Positions 20,392-28,477 of a stretch of DNA of 64,000 nucleotides are shown in pieces. Numbering within the stretch: position 1 is the first letter of the stretch; the number at the start of each line of letters is the position of its first letter. Under the pieces are notes generated by a model, which was given only the letters and a program-made list of their open reading frames with translations, was not told the origin of the DNA and made no database searches. Both the position numbers and the translations under genes were made by a program. The DNA is from Azospirillum thiophilum (GTDB lineage Bacteria > Pseudomonadota > Alphaproteobacteria > Azospirillales > Azospirillaceae), in contig NZ_CP012402.1 of NCBI RefSeq assembly GCF_001305595.1, positions 347,501-411,500 of the forward strand, written 5' to 3'.

Positions 20392-21735
20392 ATGGGTTTT
20401 ATGGAAGACTTCATCAAGAAGAACCGAATCACCGAAGTCGAATGCCTTGTGCCCGACATGTCGGGCATTGCGCGGGGCAAGATCGTCCCCGCCGAAAAAT
20501 TCCTCCGCATCCTGCGCGACCGCGGCCTGCGCCTGCCCGAGGCGATCTTCGTCCAGACCGTGACCGGCGAGTTCCCCGACGACGAGGACATCACGTCGGA
20601 CGAGAATTCCGACATCTACATGATCCCGGACGAGCGCACGATCCGCTTCGTGCCCTGGTACAACGAGCCGACGGCGCAGGTCATCACCGACTGCGTCTAT
20701 GCCGACGGCCGGCCGGTCGACGTCTCGCCCCGCCATGTCCTGAAGCGCGTGCTGGCGCTGTACGAGGAGCGCGGCTGGAAGCCGATGGTGGCGCCGGAAC
20801 TGGAATTCTTCCTGGTCCAGGTCAACAAGGATCCCGACTATCCCCTGGTTCCGCCGGTCGGGCGCAACGGCCGGATGGAAAGCGGCCGGCAGGCCTTCGG
20901 CATCGATGCCGTCAACGAGTTCGACCCGATCTTCGAGGCGGTCTATGATTTCTGCGAGAAGCAGGACATCGACATCGACACCCTGACCCACGAGGCCGGC
21001 GCCGCGCAGATCGAGATCAACTTCAACCACGGCGACGCGCTGGAACTGGCCGACCAGGCCTTCCTGTTCAAGCGCACGGCGCGCGAGGCGGCGATCCGCC
21101 ACCAGATCTATGCCACCTTCATGGCCAAGCCGATGCAGGGCGAACCCGGCAGCGCCATGCATGTCCACCAGTCGGTGGTCGATGTCGCCACCGGTCGCAA
21201 CCTGTTCTCCAACCCCGACGGCACCGACAGCGACCTGTTCATGTCGCACATCGCCGGGCTGCAGAAATACCTGCCCTATGCCATGCCGCTGCTGGCGCCC
21301 AACGTCAACAGCTACCGCCGGCTGGTTCCCAACTCCGATGCGCCGATCAACGTGCATTGGGGCCGCGACAACCGCACCACCGGCCTGCGCGTGCCGGTGT
21401 CGCAGCCCGACGCCCGCCGGGTGGAGAACCGGGTCGCCGGGGCGGACGCGAACCCCTATCTCGCCATCGCCGCGTCGCTCGCCTGCGGCTATATCGGCAT
21501 GACCCAGGGGCTGGAACCGAACGACCCGATCAAGGGCTCCGCCTATCGCCTCGCCTTCACCCTGCCGCGCCACCAGTCGGAGGCGCTGACCAAGTTCAAC
21601 GCCTGCAAGCCCTTGAAGGAAATCCTCGGCGAACGCTTCATCGACGCCGTCACCTGCGTGAAGCAGACGGAGTACGAGGCCTACAACCGGGTCATCAGCT
21701 CCTGGGAACGGGAAAACCTGCTGCTGAACGTCTGA
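20392..21735 (+). CDS. puuA: glutamine synthetase family, gamma-glutamylputrescine synthetase-like
   Basis: A 447-residue glutamine-synthetase-fold ligase. The beta-Grasp N-terminus (ECLVPDMSGIARGKIVP) is of the PuuA type. The metal and ATP-binding segments APELEFFLVQ, EAGAAQIEINFNHGDAL, SAMHVHQSVVD and WGRDNRTTGLRVP follow, and the C-terminus carries RVAGADANPYLAIAASL. The adenylylation-tyrosine loop of true GlnA is absent. It likely ligates glutamate to putrescine or a related amine for oxidation by the divergently encoded PuuB-like enzyme. ATG 20392 or 20401 could be the start. A strong terminator follows. Confidence 0.85.
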   Translation: MGFMEDFIKKNRITEVECLVPDMSGIARGKIVPAEKFLRILRDRGLRLPEAIFVQTVTGEFPDDEDITSDENSDIYMIPDERTIRFVPWYNEPTAQVITDCVYADGRPVDVSPRHVLKRVLALYEERGWKPMVAPELEFFLVQVNKDPDYPLVPPVGRNGRMESGRQAFGIDAVNEFDPIFEAVYDFCEKQDIDIDTLTHEAGAAQIEINFNHGDALELADQAFLFKRTAREAAIRHQIYATFMAKPMQGEPGSAMHVHQSVVDVATGRNLFSNPDGTDSDLFMSHIAGLQKYLPYAMPLLAPNVNSYRRLVPNSDAPINVHWGRDNRTTGLRVPVSQPDARRVENRVAGADANPYLAIAASLACGYIGMTQGLEPNDPIKGSAYRLAFTLPRHQSEALTKFNACKPLKEILGERFIDAVTCVKQTEYEAYNRVISSWERENLLLNV

Positions 21736-21755
21736 TCCCGGCGGCTTCCACCGAG

Positions 21756-21791
21756 GGGCGGCCCGTGGGGAGACCCGCGGGCCGCCCTTTT
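21756..21791 (+). terminator. rho-independent terminator of puuA
   Basis: GGGCGGCCCG (21756-21765) pairs perfectly with CGGGCCGCCC (21778-21787) and is followed by TTTTA. Confidence 0.9.
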
Positions 21792-22351
21792 ACGTTTCCG
21801 GTCCCCGGCTCCTGCACGCGTCCGGTGCCGGGCCACCTGCCGGCCGTTTAGCGCTTCGCACCGGCCGACGCCCCGTTTGCCGGCTTTCCTGCCGATGCAC
21901 CTCGATCGGGCGGAACGGCTGCGCTGGCCGTGACGGTATCCGCCGATCGCCCTACCCATACGGGTGCGCCCGCCCAGGCCGTCCGATGGGCCGGTGCCGC
22001 ATCCATCCCCATCCGCGCCGCCCCTTCGTTGGCGCCAAGCATAAAAACGCAAGATCTCCGCTAACACCATTATGACCGCCGGCGTACCGGAATCGAAGAC
22101 GGTCCAAGTAAAATTACAGTGTATTTTCCAAACATATTCGAAGATGGCAAAAGGCGGCCCGGTCCGGGGGTCGGGTTTCGCGCGCGCTCTATTTGTTATC
22201 TCCTTTGAAAATGGTCAAGACGACGGATCGTCTTTTCCTGGGCCATGGCGGTTCACGGCGGCAGCCGCCGCGGTGTGCCTCCGACCGTCCTGCCGGACCC
22301 CGCGGCCGGCGGCAAAGCACCTTGTCAGACGCAACCGATGGATGGCCAAGC
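21792..22351. other. 560-base gap upstream of the glycosyltransferase fusion gene
   Basis: No convincing gene. A 64-codon minus-strand frame (21848-22042) has no ribosome site or family match. From about 22040 to 22200 the DNA becomes clearly AT-richer (for example 22108-22140), as expected of a promoter for the gene that starts at 22352, but no well-spaced -35/-10 pair was found. Confidence 0.5.
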
Positions 22352-25240
22352 ATGAGCATGCAACCTGCGATCCCGTCCCTTCGAACACGCCTGCACAGCG
22401 TCGGTCGGGTCCAGCGCAGCGTCGTCGCCGCATTGATGTTCATCGTGCTGACCACCGGCCTGCTGGGGCTGGTCCTGCATCGCGGCGGCCATGCCAGCAA
22501 CCTGACCGACATCCAGAATCTGGTCGTGCTGGAGAATCCCGACCTGATCCCGGTCGATTCCTGGGATCCGATGATCGCGGCGCTGGATTGGCTGCACGAG
22601 CGCCCCGGCGAGAATGTCTATGACGGGGTCTTCTTCAAGCAGCACGTCAAGTTCCAGTATCCGGTGACCTCGCTGTTGCCGCTGGAGGCGATGAAGGCGC
22701 TGGGGGTGCTGGACCTCCACGCCTTCTCGCGGATCAACCTGCTGCTCGTGCTGGCGACGGCGGCCGGCATGGCGATCCTGGTGCTGGAGATGGCGGCCTG
22801 GCTGCGGCTGCCCGGTGCCCGCGACGACCGGACGACCCAACTGCTGCTGGGCGGCTTCGGCTTCGCCGCGACCTTGTGCTTCTACCCGGTGCTGAAGGCC
22901 TTCTCGCTGGGGCAGGTCCAGGTCTGGCTGAACGCCGCCTTCGTCTTCGCCTGCATCGCGCTGCTGCGCGACCGGCGGATGCTGTGCGGCGCGCTCCTGG
23001 GCGCGTCCTCCCTGATGAAGCCGCAGATGTCGCTGTTCCTGGCCTGGGCGCTGGTGCGCGGCGACTGGCGGATGGCGACGGGCTGGGCCGCCGTCGTGGT
23101 GCCGGGTGTGGCGCTGGCGACGCTGCTCTACGGCTTCGCGCCGATGGTCGACTATCTCGACGTGCTGCTGTTCATCGGCCGGCATGGCGAGAGCTATCAT
23201 GTCAACCAGACCGTCAACGGGCTGGTCAACCGGTTGCTGCACAACGGCAACAACCTCGACTGGTCGGCGGACTCCTTCGCCCCCTACCATCCGGCGGTCC
23301 ATCTCGCGACCCAGATCTCCGGCCTCGCCTTCGTCGCTTTCGGCCTGTTGTGGCGGCGCCGTGACCGCGGGGCGGAACGGATCGTCGCCTTCACCGTCGC
23401 CGGCGTCTGCTTCACCGTCGGCTCGCCGGTCGCCTGGGTTCATCATTTCGGCATCCTGCTGCCGGCCTTCGCGCTGGCCTTCCTGATCCTGATGGAGCCG
23501 GGGGCGCGGCGTTCGGCGCCCGCGCCCGCCCTGCTGGCCGCCGTGTTGGCGGTCGCCTATTTCCTCGCCGGCAACCTGCTGTTCCAGCCGGTCAACGCGC
23601 TCGCCGACACACCGTTGAACGTCCTGCAATCCTACCTGTTCATCGCCACGCTGATGCTGCTGGCGCTGCTGCACCGTCTGGCTGGCTGGCACGACCGCGC
23701 GGCCCTGGCGCCGTGGAGCGGGACCGAGGCCGGCGCCGCCGACCTCACTCCCTCCACCCTCACCGCCACCACGCTCACCCCTGCCACCCTCGCCGCTCCC
23801 GCGGAGCCCACCGCCGCCGGGGAGCCGCCCTTGTTCGTCGACCTCGACGGCACGCTGCTGAAGACCGACCTGCTGTACGAATCGCTGTTCGGCCTGATCA
23901 AGGCGCAGCCCTGGGCGGCGCTGCTGGTCCCGCTCTGGCTGGCCGGGGGCAAGGCGCGGCTGAAGGCCGAGCTGGCCCGGCGGGTGGAGATCGACCCGGC
24001 CTCCCTGGTCTACAACCCCGCCGTCCTGGAACGGCTGGAGGCGGAGCGCAGCCGGGGCCGCCGGCTGGTGCTGGCCACCGCCGCGCACCATCGCTACGCC
24101 GATGCCATCGCCCGGCATCTCGGCCTGTTCGACCAGGTGCTGGCCAGCAACGACGGCGTCAACCTGAAGGCCGGGCGCAAGTGCGAGGCCATCCGGGCGC
24201 AGGTGCCGTCGGGCGTCTTCGACTACATGGGCAACGACGAGGCCGATTTCGCGATCTGGCGCGCCGCCCGCCGCGGCGTGGCGGTGAACGCCTCGTCCGC
24301 CGTGATCCGCCATGCCGCGACGCTCTGCCCGCTGGAGACCATCGTCACGCCGGGCCGGCCGCGCCTGCTGCTGATCCTGCGGGCGCTGCGCCTGCACCAG
24401 TGGCTGAAGAACCTGCTGGTCTTCGTGCCGCTGCTGGCCGGCAACAAGCTGGGCGAGGTCGGGCCGACCCTGCAGGCGGCGGCGGCCTTCCTCGCCTTCG
24501 GCCTGTGCGCGTCGAGCATCTATGTGCTGAACGACCTGCTCGACCTGCCGGCCGACCGCCGCCACCCGCGCAAGTGCCGCCGGCCCTTCGCCTCGGGGGA
24601 ACTGCCGCTCGATCTCGGCCTGTGGCTGATCCCGGGGCTGCTGCTGGCGAGCGTCGCCGTCGCGGTGCTGGCCCTGCCGCCGCTGTTCCTGGCGGCGCTG
24701 GCGGCTTATGCCGGCTCGTCGCTGTTCTACAACCTGTTCGCCAAGAACCGGGTCATCTGGGACGTGATGCTGCTGGCCGGGCTCTATTCGCTGCGCGTGC
24801 TGGGCGGCGCCACCGCGACGGCCATCGTCCCGTCCTTCTGGCTGCTGGCCTTCTCGATGTTCCTGTTCCTCAGCCTGGCGATGGTGAAGCGCTATTCCGA
24901 GATGGACAGCATGGTGAAGCTCGGGCTGGGGCAGGCGGAGGGCCGCGGTTACCTCACCGCCGACATGCCGGTGCTGCAATCCATCGGCGTGTCCGCCGGC
25001 TTCCTGTCGGTGCTGGTGATGGCGCTCTACATCAACAGCCCGGAGGTCGGCCGCGTCTATGGCCGGCCCGAGGCGCTGTGGATCGTCTGCCCGCTGCTGC
25101 TCTTCTGGATCGGGCGGGTGTGGCTGCAGACCCACCGCGGGCTGATGCATGACGACCCGGTGGTCTTCGCCGCCCGCGACAAGTGGAGCATCGCCATCGG
25201 CCTGGTCTGTGCCGTCGCGCTCGCCCTCGGCCGGGCCTGA
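22352..25240 (+). CDS. three-domain membrane protein: GT87-like glycosyltransferase + HAD phosphatase + UbiA prenyltransferase
   Basis: A 962-residue fusion. Residues about 25-450 hold 9-10 membrane helices and resemble GT87/DUF2029 polyprenyl-phosphate-sugar-dependent glycosyltransferases, including an acidic loop (DSWDPMIAALDW). After an Ala/Thr-Pro linker (about 455-490) comes a HAD phosphatase domain with D497-L-D499-G and a GNDEAD motif. The C-terminal third is a UbiA-type prenyltransferase with N727-D-x2-D731-x3-D735 and more membrane helices, close to decaprenyl-phosphate phosphoribosyltransferases. HAD-UbiA fusions are known; adding a glycosyltransferase is unusual. A plausible role is making and using a polyprenyl-phosphate pentose for surface glycosylation. 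The start is uncertain (22193 also possible). Confidence 0.8.
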   Translation: MSMQPAIPSLRTRLHSVGRVQRSVVAALMFIVLTTGLLGLVLHRGGHASNLTDIQNLVVLENPDLIPVDSWDPMIAALDWLHERPGENVYDGVFFKQHVKFQYPVTSLLPLEAMKALGVLDLHAFSRINLLLVLATAAGMAILVLEMAAWLRLPGARDDRTTQLLLGGFGFAATLCFYPVLKAFSLGQVQVWLNAAFVFACIALLRDRRMLCGALLGASSLMKPQMSLFLAWALVRGDWRMATGWAAVVVPGVALATLLYGFAPMVDYLDVLLFIGRHGESYHVNQTVNGLVNRLLHNGNNLDWSADSFAPYHPAVHLATQISGLAFVAFGLLWRRRDRGAERIVAFTVAGVCFTVGSPVAWVHHFGILLPAFALAFLILMEPGARRSAPAPALLAAVLAVAYFLAGNLLFQPVNALADTPLNVLQSYLFIATLMLLALLHRLAGWHDRAALAPWSGTEAGAADLTPSTLTATTLTPATLAAPAEPTAAGEPPLFVDLDGTLLKTDLLYESLFGLIKAQPWAALLVPLWLAGGKARLKAELARRVEIDPASLVYNPAVLERLEAERSRGRRLVLATAAHHRYADAIARHLGLFDQVLASNDGVNLKAGRKCEAIRAQVPSGVFDYMGNDEADFAIWRAARRGVAVNASSAVIRHAATLCPLETIVTPGRPRLLLILRALRLHQWLKNLLVFVPLLAGNKLGEVGPTLQAAAAFLAFGLCASSIYVLNDLLDLPADRRHPRKCRRPFASGELPLDLGLWLIPGLLLASVAVAVLALPPLFLAALAAYAGSSLFYNLFAKNRVIWDVMLLAGLYSLRVLGGATATAIVPSFWLLAFSMFLFLSLAMVKRYSEMDSMVKLGLGQAEGRGYLTADMPVLQSIGVSAGFLSVLVMALYINSPEVGRVYGRPEALWIVCPLLLFWIGRVWLQTHRGLMHDDPVVFAARDKWSIAIGLVCAVALALGRA

Positions 25241-25294
25241 GCCCGACAGCCGTTCCTTCCCCCTTCATCCCGCCCCCTTCATTCCGGAGTCCCC

Positions 25295-25669
25295 ATGCCC
25301 ATCGGCATCGTCGGATTGATCCTGCTGAGCGTCACCCTGTCGGCCCTGGCGCAGATTTCCCTGAAGATCGGCATGTCCAGCCCCCAGGTCTCGACCGCGC
25401 TGGCGGCCGGGGAGGCGGGGCGCATCGCCCTGTCGGTGGTCGCCACGCCGCATATCCTGACCGGGCTCGCCTGCTATGGGCTGGGGATGGTGGTGTGGCT
25501 GGCGGTGCTGGCCAAGGTCGACGTCACCATGGCCTATCCTTTCGTCGGGCTGGGCTTCCTGGTCACGCTGGCGCTCGGCGTGCTGCTGTTGGGCGAGACC
25601 CTGACGCCGGTCCGGCTGGTCGGCACGCTGCTGGTGGTTCTGGGTGTGGTGCTGACCGCACAGAGTTGA
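25295..25669 (+). CDS. small four-helix SMR/EamA-type transporter
   Basis: A 124-residue protein with four membrane segments, of the small multidrug-resistance/DMT superfamily. It contains SALAQISLKIGMS near the N-terminus, AYPFVGLGFLVTLALG in the third-fourth helix region and GTLLVVLGVVL at the end. Size and motifs resemble ArnE/ArnF-like subunits that flip lipid-linked sugars rather than drug pumps. It starts 54 bases after the glycosyltransferase-HAD-UbiA fusion and ends at a strong terminator, so the two form an operon in which it may flip the lipid-linked sugar. An orphan drug exporter is the alternative. Confidence 0.75.
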   Translation: MPIGIVGLILLSVTLSALAQISLKIGMSSPQVSTALAAGEAGRIALSVVATPHILTGLACYGLGMVVWLAVLAKVDVTMAYPFVGLGFLVTLALGVLLLGETLTPVRLVGTLLVVLGVVLTAQS

Positions 25670-25713
25670 CAGGATAAAATCCCGCTCCCGCACCCCGTAT
25701 CCCTGAATATGAC

Positions 25714-25748
25714 GGCGCCGTGACAATAGTCGCGGCGCCTTCTTTTTT
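25714..25748 (+). terminator. strong rho-independent terminator
   Basis: GGCGCCG-T-GAC and GTC-G-CGGCGCC pair around AATA, with one mismatch. A TTCTTTTTT tract follows. Confidence 0.93.
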
Positions 25749-25865
25749 GCAGTGCGTCAATATTATCGGCACACGACTGGCTGTATTTGAGTGAATACCA
25801 TGATATGGCAACGTTCTGTGCCGTCGAATCTTTCAAATTCAAAATGGAATGTCATGATTCGGGCA

Positions 25866-25893
25866 TTGACCGGAAATGTTCGGTGGGTATAAC
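25866..25893 (+). promoter_or_regulatory. sigma-70-like promoter of the DUF1843/radical SAM locus
   Basis: TTGACC (25866-25871) and TATAAC (25888-25893) are spaced by 16 bases in an AT-rich stretch. The leader to the first DUF1843 gene is about 215 bases and includes a small hairpin GGAAAaggaTTTCC (25979-25992 region). The gap 25749-26115 contains no other recognised feature. Confidence 0.5.
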
Positions 25894-26115
25894 TGACAGC
25901 ATATTCGCGAGCAAAAATACTACATGACACAATTTTTAGCGACAGGCAGCCCGGCTGCCGGCCGGTGGGCCGTCATCCGGGAAAAGGATTTCCTTTGCCG
26001 GCCGCGACGTCTCCCGTGCGGGCTTTTGCGTCCGCGCGGTCGCGGTCGGCCGCCGTCCTCATCACCACCCGCATCCCCCAATGTCGATCCCACACTGCCG
26101 AGGAGTCGTCCGCCG

Positions 26116-26313
26116 ATGAGCACCGAGCCCCAGAACAAGACGTCCGTCCGCCCCTATGGTCCGGCCATTGTCGAGGCCATTTCGACCGGCGATCTCGCGA
26201 AGATGAAGGAGGTCGCCGCGGCGGCCGAAGAGCATCTGGCCCAGTACGGCGACGTCGGGCGGCTGCTGCAGCATCTGAAGATCGAGATCGCCAAGGCCGA
26301 AGCCTCCGCCTGA
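26116..26313 (+). CDS. DUF1843 (GDL-motif) small protein 1
   Basis: A 65-residue protein of the DUF1843 type: YGPAIVEAISTGDLAKMKE, then a helical AAEEHLAQYGDV segment and a conserved HLKIEIAKAEA ending. The family is named for the GDL motif and is repeatedly found next to a radical SAM/SPASM enzyme, so it is treated as a candidate modified peptide. AGGAG lies 10 bases before the ATG. A longer in-frame extension to 25924 lacks a ribosome site. It is paralogous to the next gene. There is no obvious leader/core boundary or cysteine. Confidence 0.8.
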   Translation: MSTEPQNKTSVRPYGPAIVEAISTGDLAKMKEVAAAAEEHLAQYGDVGRLLQHLKIEIAKAEASA

Positions 26314-26377
26314 GGCCGGCCATACCGGTTCCGCACTCCGTTCCCAACCCGCGTTCCACCGACAGGAGACTTGAAAG

Positions 26378-26575
26378 ATGTCCGAACTGGCCCGCTTCCC
26401 GCATTATCCGATGTACATGGCCACCATCACCGACGCGATCGCCAAGGGCGATCTCGCCCAGATGAAGACCCTCCAGTCCCAGGCCGAAGAGGTTCTGACC
26501 GCCTATGGCGACATCCCGACCGCGCTGCAGCTGCTGAAGGTCGAGATCGCCAAGGCCGAAGCCGCCGCCGGCTGA
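26378..26575 (+). CDS. DUF1843 (GDL-motif) small protein 2
   Basis: A 65-residue paralogue of the preceding protein. It shares DAIAKGDLAQMK, a middle QAEEVLTAYGDIP helix and the ending LLKVEIAKAEA, but has its own N-terminus (MSELARFPHYPMYM). AGGAGA is 8 bases upstream of the ATG, a stronger site than that of the first copy. The two copies lie 64 bases apart and precede the radical SAM gene. The common parts (GDL, YGD, EIAKAEA) are probably the enzyme-recognition regions. Confidence 0.82.
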   Translation: MSELARFPHYPMYMATITDAIAKGDLAQMKTLQSQAEEVLTAYGDIPTALQLLKVEIAKAEAAAG

Positions 26576-26592
26576 TCCGACATGTGCCCGCT

Positions 26593-26614
26593 CCGCCGGA
26601 CTCCGTTCCGGCGG
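26593..26614 (+). terminator. hairpin between GDL peptide 2 and the radical SAM gene
   Basis: CCGCCGGA (26593-26600) pairs with TCCGGCGG (26607-26614) around a six-base loop, without a T-tract. It is more likely an attenuator or transcript-stabilising element that keeps peptide transcripts above enzyme transcripts. Downstream (26672-26699) four degenerate copies of GCAGACC follow in tandem. Confidence 0.45.
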
Positions 26615-26715
26615 GGCGGCGCGTCCTCCACCCGCCGATGCTGATTTCGCAGCCCGCATATTTCGCTGACTGCAGACCGCAGACCGCAGCCCGCAGACCC
26701 AAGGATCCCGGCATC

Positions 26716-28281
26716 ATGGACCAGACGATTCCCGGCCTCGTTCCCGCCCGCTCGCCGTCCGAAGAGCTGCCGCAGGACCATGTCCCGGCACGCTTCTGCG
26801 ACGCGGAGGATTACCGCCGGCTGGTTCCCGTCCATGTGGTGTGGGAGATCACGCTTGCCTGCAACCTGAAATGCCAGCATTGCGGCTCGCGCGCCGGCCG
26901 CCCCCGCCCGGACGAGCTGGACACCGGGGAGGCGCTGGACCTCGTCGACCGGCTGGCGGCGCTGGGCACCCGCGAGATTTCGCTGATCGGCGGCGAGGCT
27001 TATCTGCGCCGGGACTGGCTTGAGATCGTCCGGCGCTGCCGCAGCCACGGCATGCGCACCTCGATGCAGACCGGCGCGCGCAACCTGACCGACGCCCGCA
27101 TCGATGCCGCGGCGGAGGCCGGGCTGCAGGCCATCGGCGTGTCCATCGACGGCATGCCCGAGCTGCACGACCGCGTCCGCGGCGTTCCGGGATCCTACGA
27201 GCAGGCCATCGGCGCCCTGCGCCGGGCCAAGGCGCGCGGTCTGGCGGTGTCTGCCAACACCCAGATCGGCCCGGAAACCCCGGACCATCTGCCGGCGATC
27301 ATGGATGCCATCATCGAGGCGGGGGCGACCCACTGGCAGATCCAGTTCACCGTCGCCATGGGCAATGCGGTGGACAATCCCGACCTGATCCTCCAGCCCC
27401 ACCGGCTGATCGAGGTGATGCCGCTGCTGGCCCGGCTCTACCGCGAGGGTCTGGACCGCGGGCTGCTGCTGGTGATGGGCAACAATGTCGGCTATTACGG
27501 CCCGTACGAGCGGCTGTGGCGCGGCTTCGGCGACGAATCGCAGCATTGGAGCGGCTGTTCGGCCGGCCAGACCGGCATCGGCATCGAGGCCGACGGCACG
27601 ATCAAGGGCTGCCCGTCGCTGGCGACCTCGCTCTATGCCTCCGGCAACATCCGCGACATGACGCTGGAGGACATCTGGCGCCTGTCCGACCGCATGGCCT
27701 TCGCCCGCACCCGCTCGGTCGACGAGCTGTGGGGCTATTGCCGGACCTGCTATTATGCCGACGCCTGCCGGGCCGGCTGCACCTGGACCTCCGAATCGCT
27801 GCTGGGCAAGCGCGGCAACAATCCCTACTGCCATTACCGGGTGCTCGACCTTGCCAAGCACGGCCTGCGCGAGCGGGTGGTGAAGATCAAGGACGCCCCG
27901 AAGGAGGCCTTCGCCATCGGCGAATTCGCCCTGATCACCGAGCCGATTCCCGGCGCGGATTCGCCCGGCCTGCCCGAGCGCGACCCGGCCAAGGTGCATC
28001 GCCACAGTTGCGAGCGGTCGGCGGAAGGCGGCGTGGTGCCGCCCAGCCTGACGCTCTGCCGCTCCTGCAACCAGTATATCTGGCCGCACGAGACCGACTG
28101 CCCCCATTGCGGCGCCGACGTTGCGGCGGCGGCGGCCCGCCACGACATCGACAGTGCCCGCCGCCGTGCCCTGATCCGCGAGACCCAGCGCCTGCTGGAC
28201 GAAGCCAGGGCAGCGAAGGCGGCGGCCAAGGAAGCTGTCAAGGAAGCGTCCACGGTGGCCGGGGCCGTATCGCCGTCCTGA
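26716..28281 (+). CDS. radical SAM/SPASM protein of the GDL-peptide locus
   Basis: A 521-residue radical SAM enzyme. The 4Fe-4S motif is C49-x3-C53-x2-C56 (ITLACNLKCQHC), followed by the GGEAYLR segment and the TIM-barrel part. A SPASM-type Cys-rich C-terminal region (CSAGQ, GCPS, CRTCYYADACRAGC, NNPYCHYR) would bind auxiliary clusters. A last module looks like a zinc ribbon (CRSCNQY...CPHC), then an Ala/Lys-rich helical tail. SPASM proteins modify ribosomal peptides, and the two DUF1843 genes upstream are the probable substrates. AAGGA precedes the ATG at 26716; the upstream frame is not used. Confidence 0.88.
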   Translation: MDQTIPGLVPARSPSEELPQDHVPARFCDAEDYRRLVPVHVVWEITLACNLKCQHCGSRAGRPRPDELDTGEALDLVDRLAALGTREISLIGGEAYLRRDWLEIVRRCRSHGMRTSMQTGARNLTDARIDAAAEAGLQAIGVSIDGMPELHDRVRGVPGSYEQAIGALRRAKARGLAVSANTQIGPETPDHLPAIMDAIIEAGATHWQIQFTVAMGNAVDNPDLILQPHRLIEVMPLLARLYREGLDRGLLLVMGNNVGYYGPYERLWRGFGDESQHWSGCSAGQTGIGIEADGTIKGCPSLATSLYASGNIRDMTLEDIWRLSDRMAFARTRSVDELWGYCRTCYYADACRAGCTWTSESLLGKRGNNPYCHYRVLDLAKHGLRERVVKIKDAPKEAFAIGEFALITEPIPGADSPGLPERDPAKVHRHSCERSAEGGVVPPSLTLCRSCNQYIWPHETDCPHCGADVAAAAARHDIDSARRRALIRETQRLLDEARAAKAAAKEAVKEASTVAGAVSPS

Positions 28282-28375
28282 CCGTTGCGCCCGGCCTGTC
28301 CCATGGCGACTTTCGCCATTCCCGCCAAGGCGCTGGGGCCGAAGCGAATCTGCGCCCCCGACCGGACCCAGACCG

Positions 28376-28405
28376 TTGACAACGCGCCCGGGCGTGGGTG
28401 CAATA
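28376..28405 (+). promoter_or_regulatory. candidate promoter of the potFGHI operon
   Basis: TTGACA (28376-28381) is followed after 18 bases by GCAATA (28400-28405), giving a leader of about 65 bases to the potF start. The -35 is perfect, the -10 is weak. Confidence 0.4.
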
Positions 28406-28477
28406 GCGCCCGCGCTCAGGGTTCGCCGTGGGGATGAAGCGGCACCCGCAACAGAAACGAACAGGTCGGGGCAAACC

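Noticed and set aside
21848-22042. 64-codon minus-strand frame after puuA
   Set aside because: No ribosome site, no family, Ala/Gly/Arg-biased; better treated as intergenic.
26641-26710. Separate small gene or RNA in the tandem-repeat gap before the radical SAM gene
   Set aside because: No start with a ribosome site; the sequence is a simple heptamer repeat.
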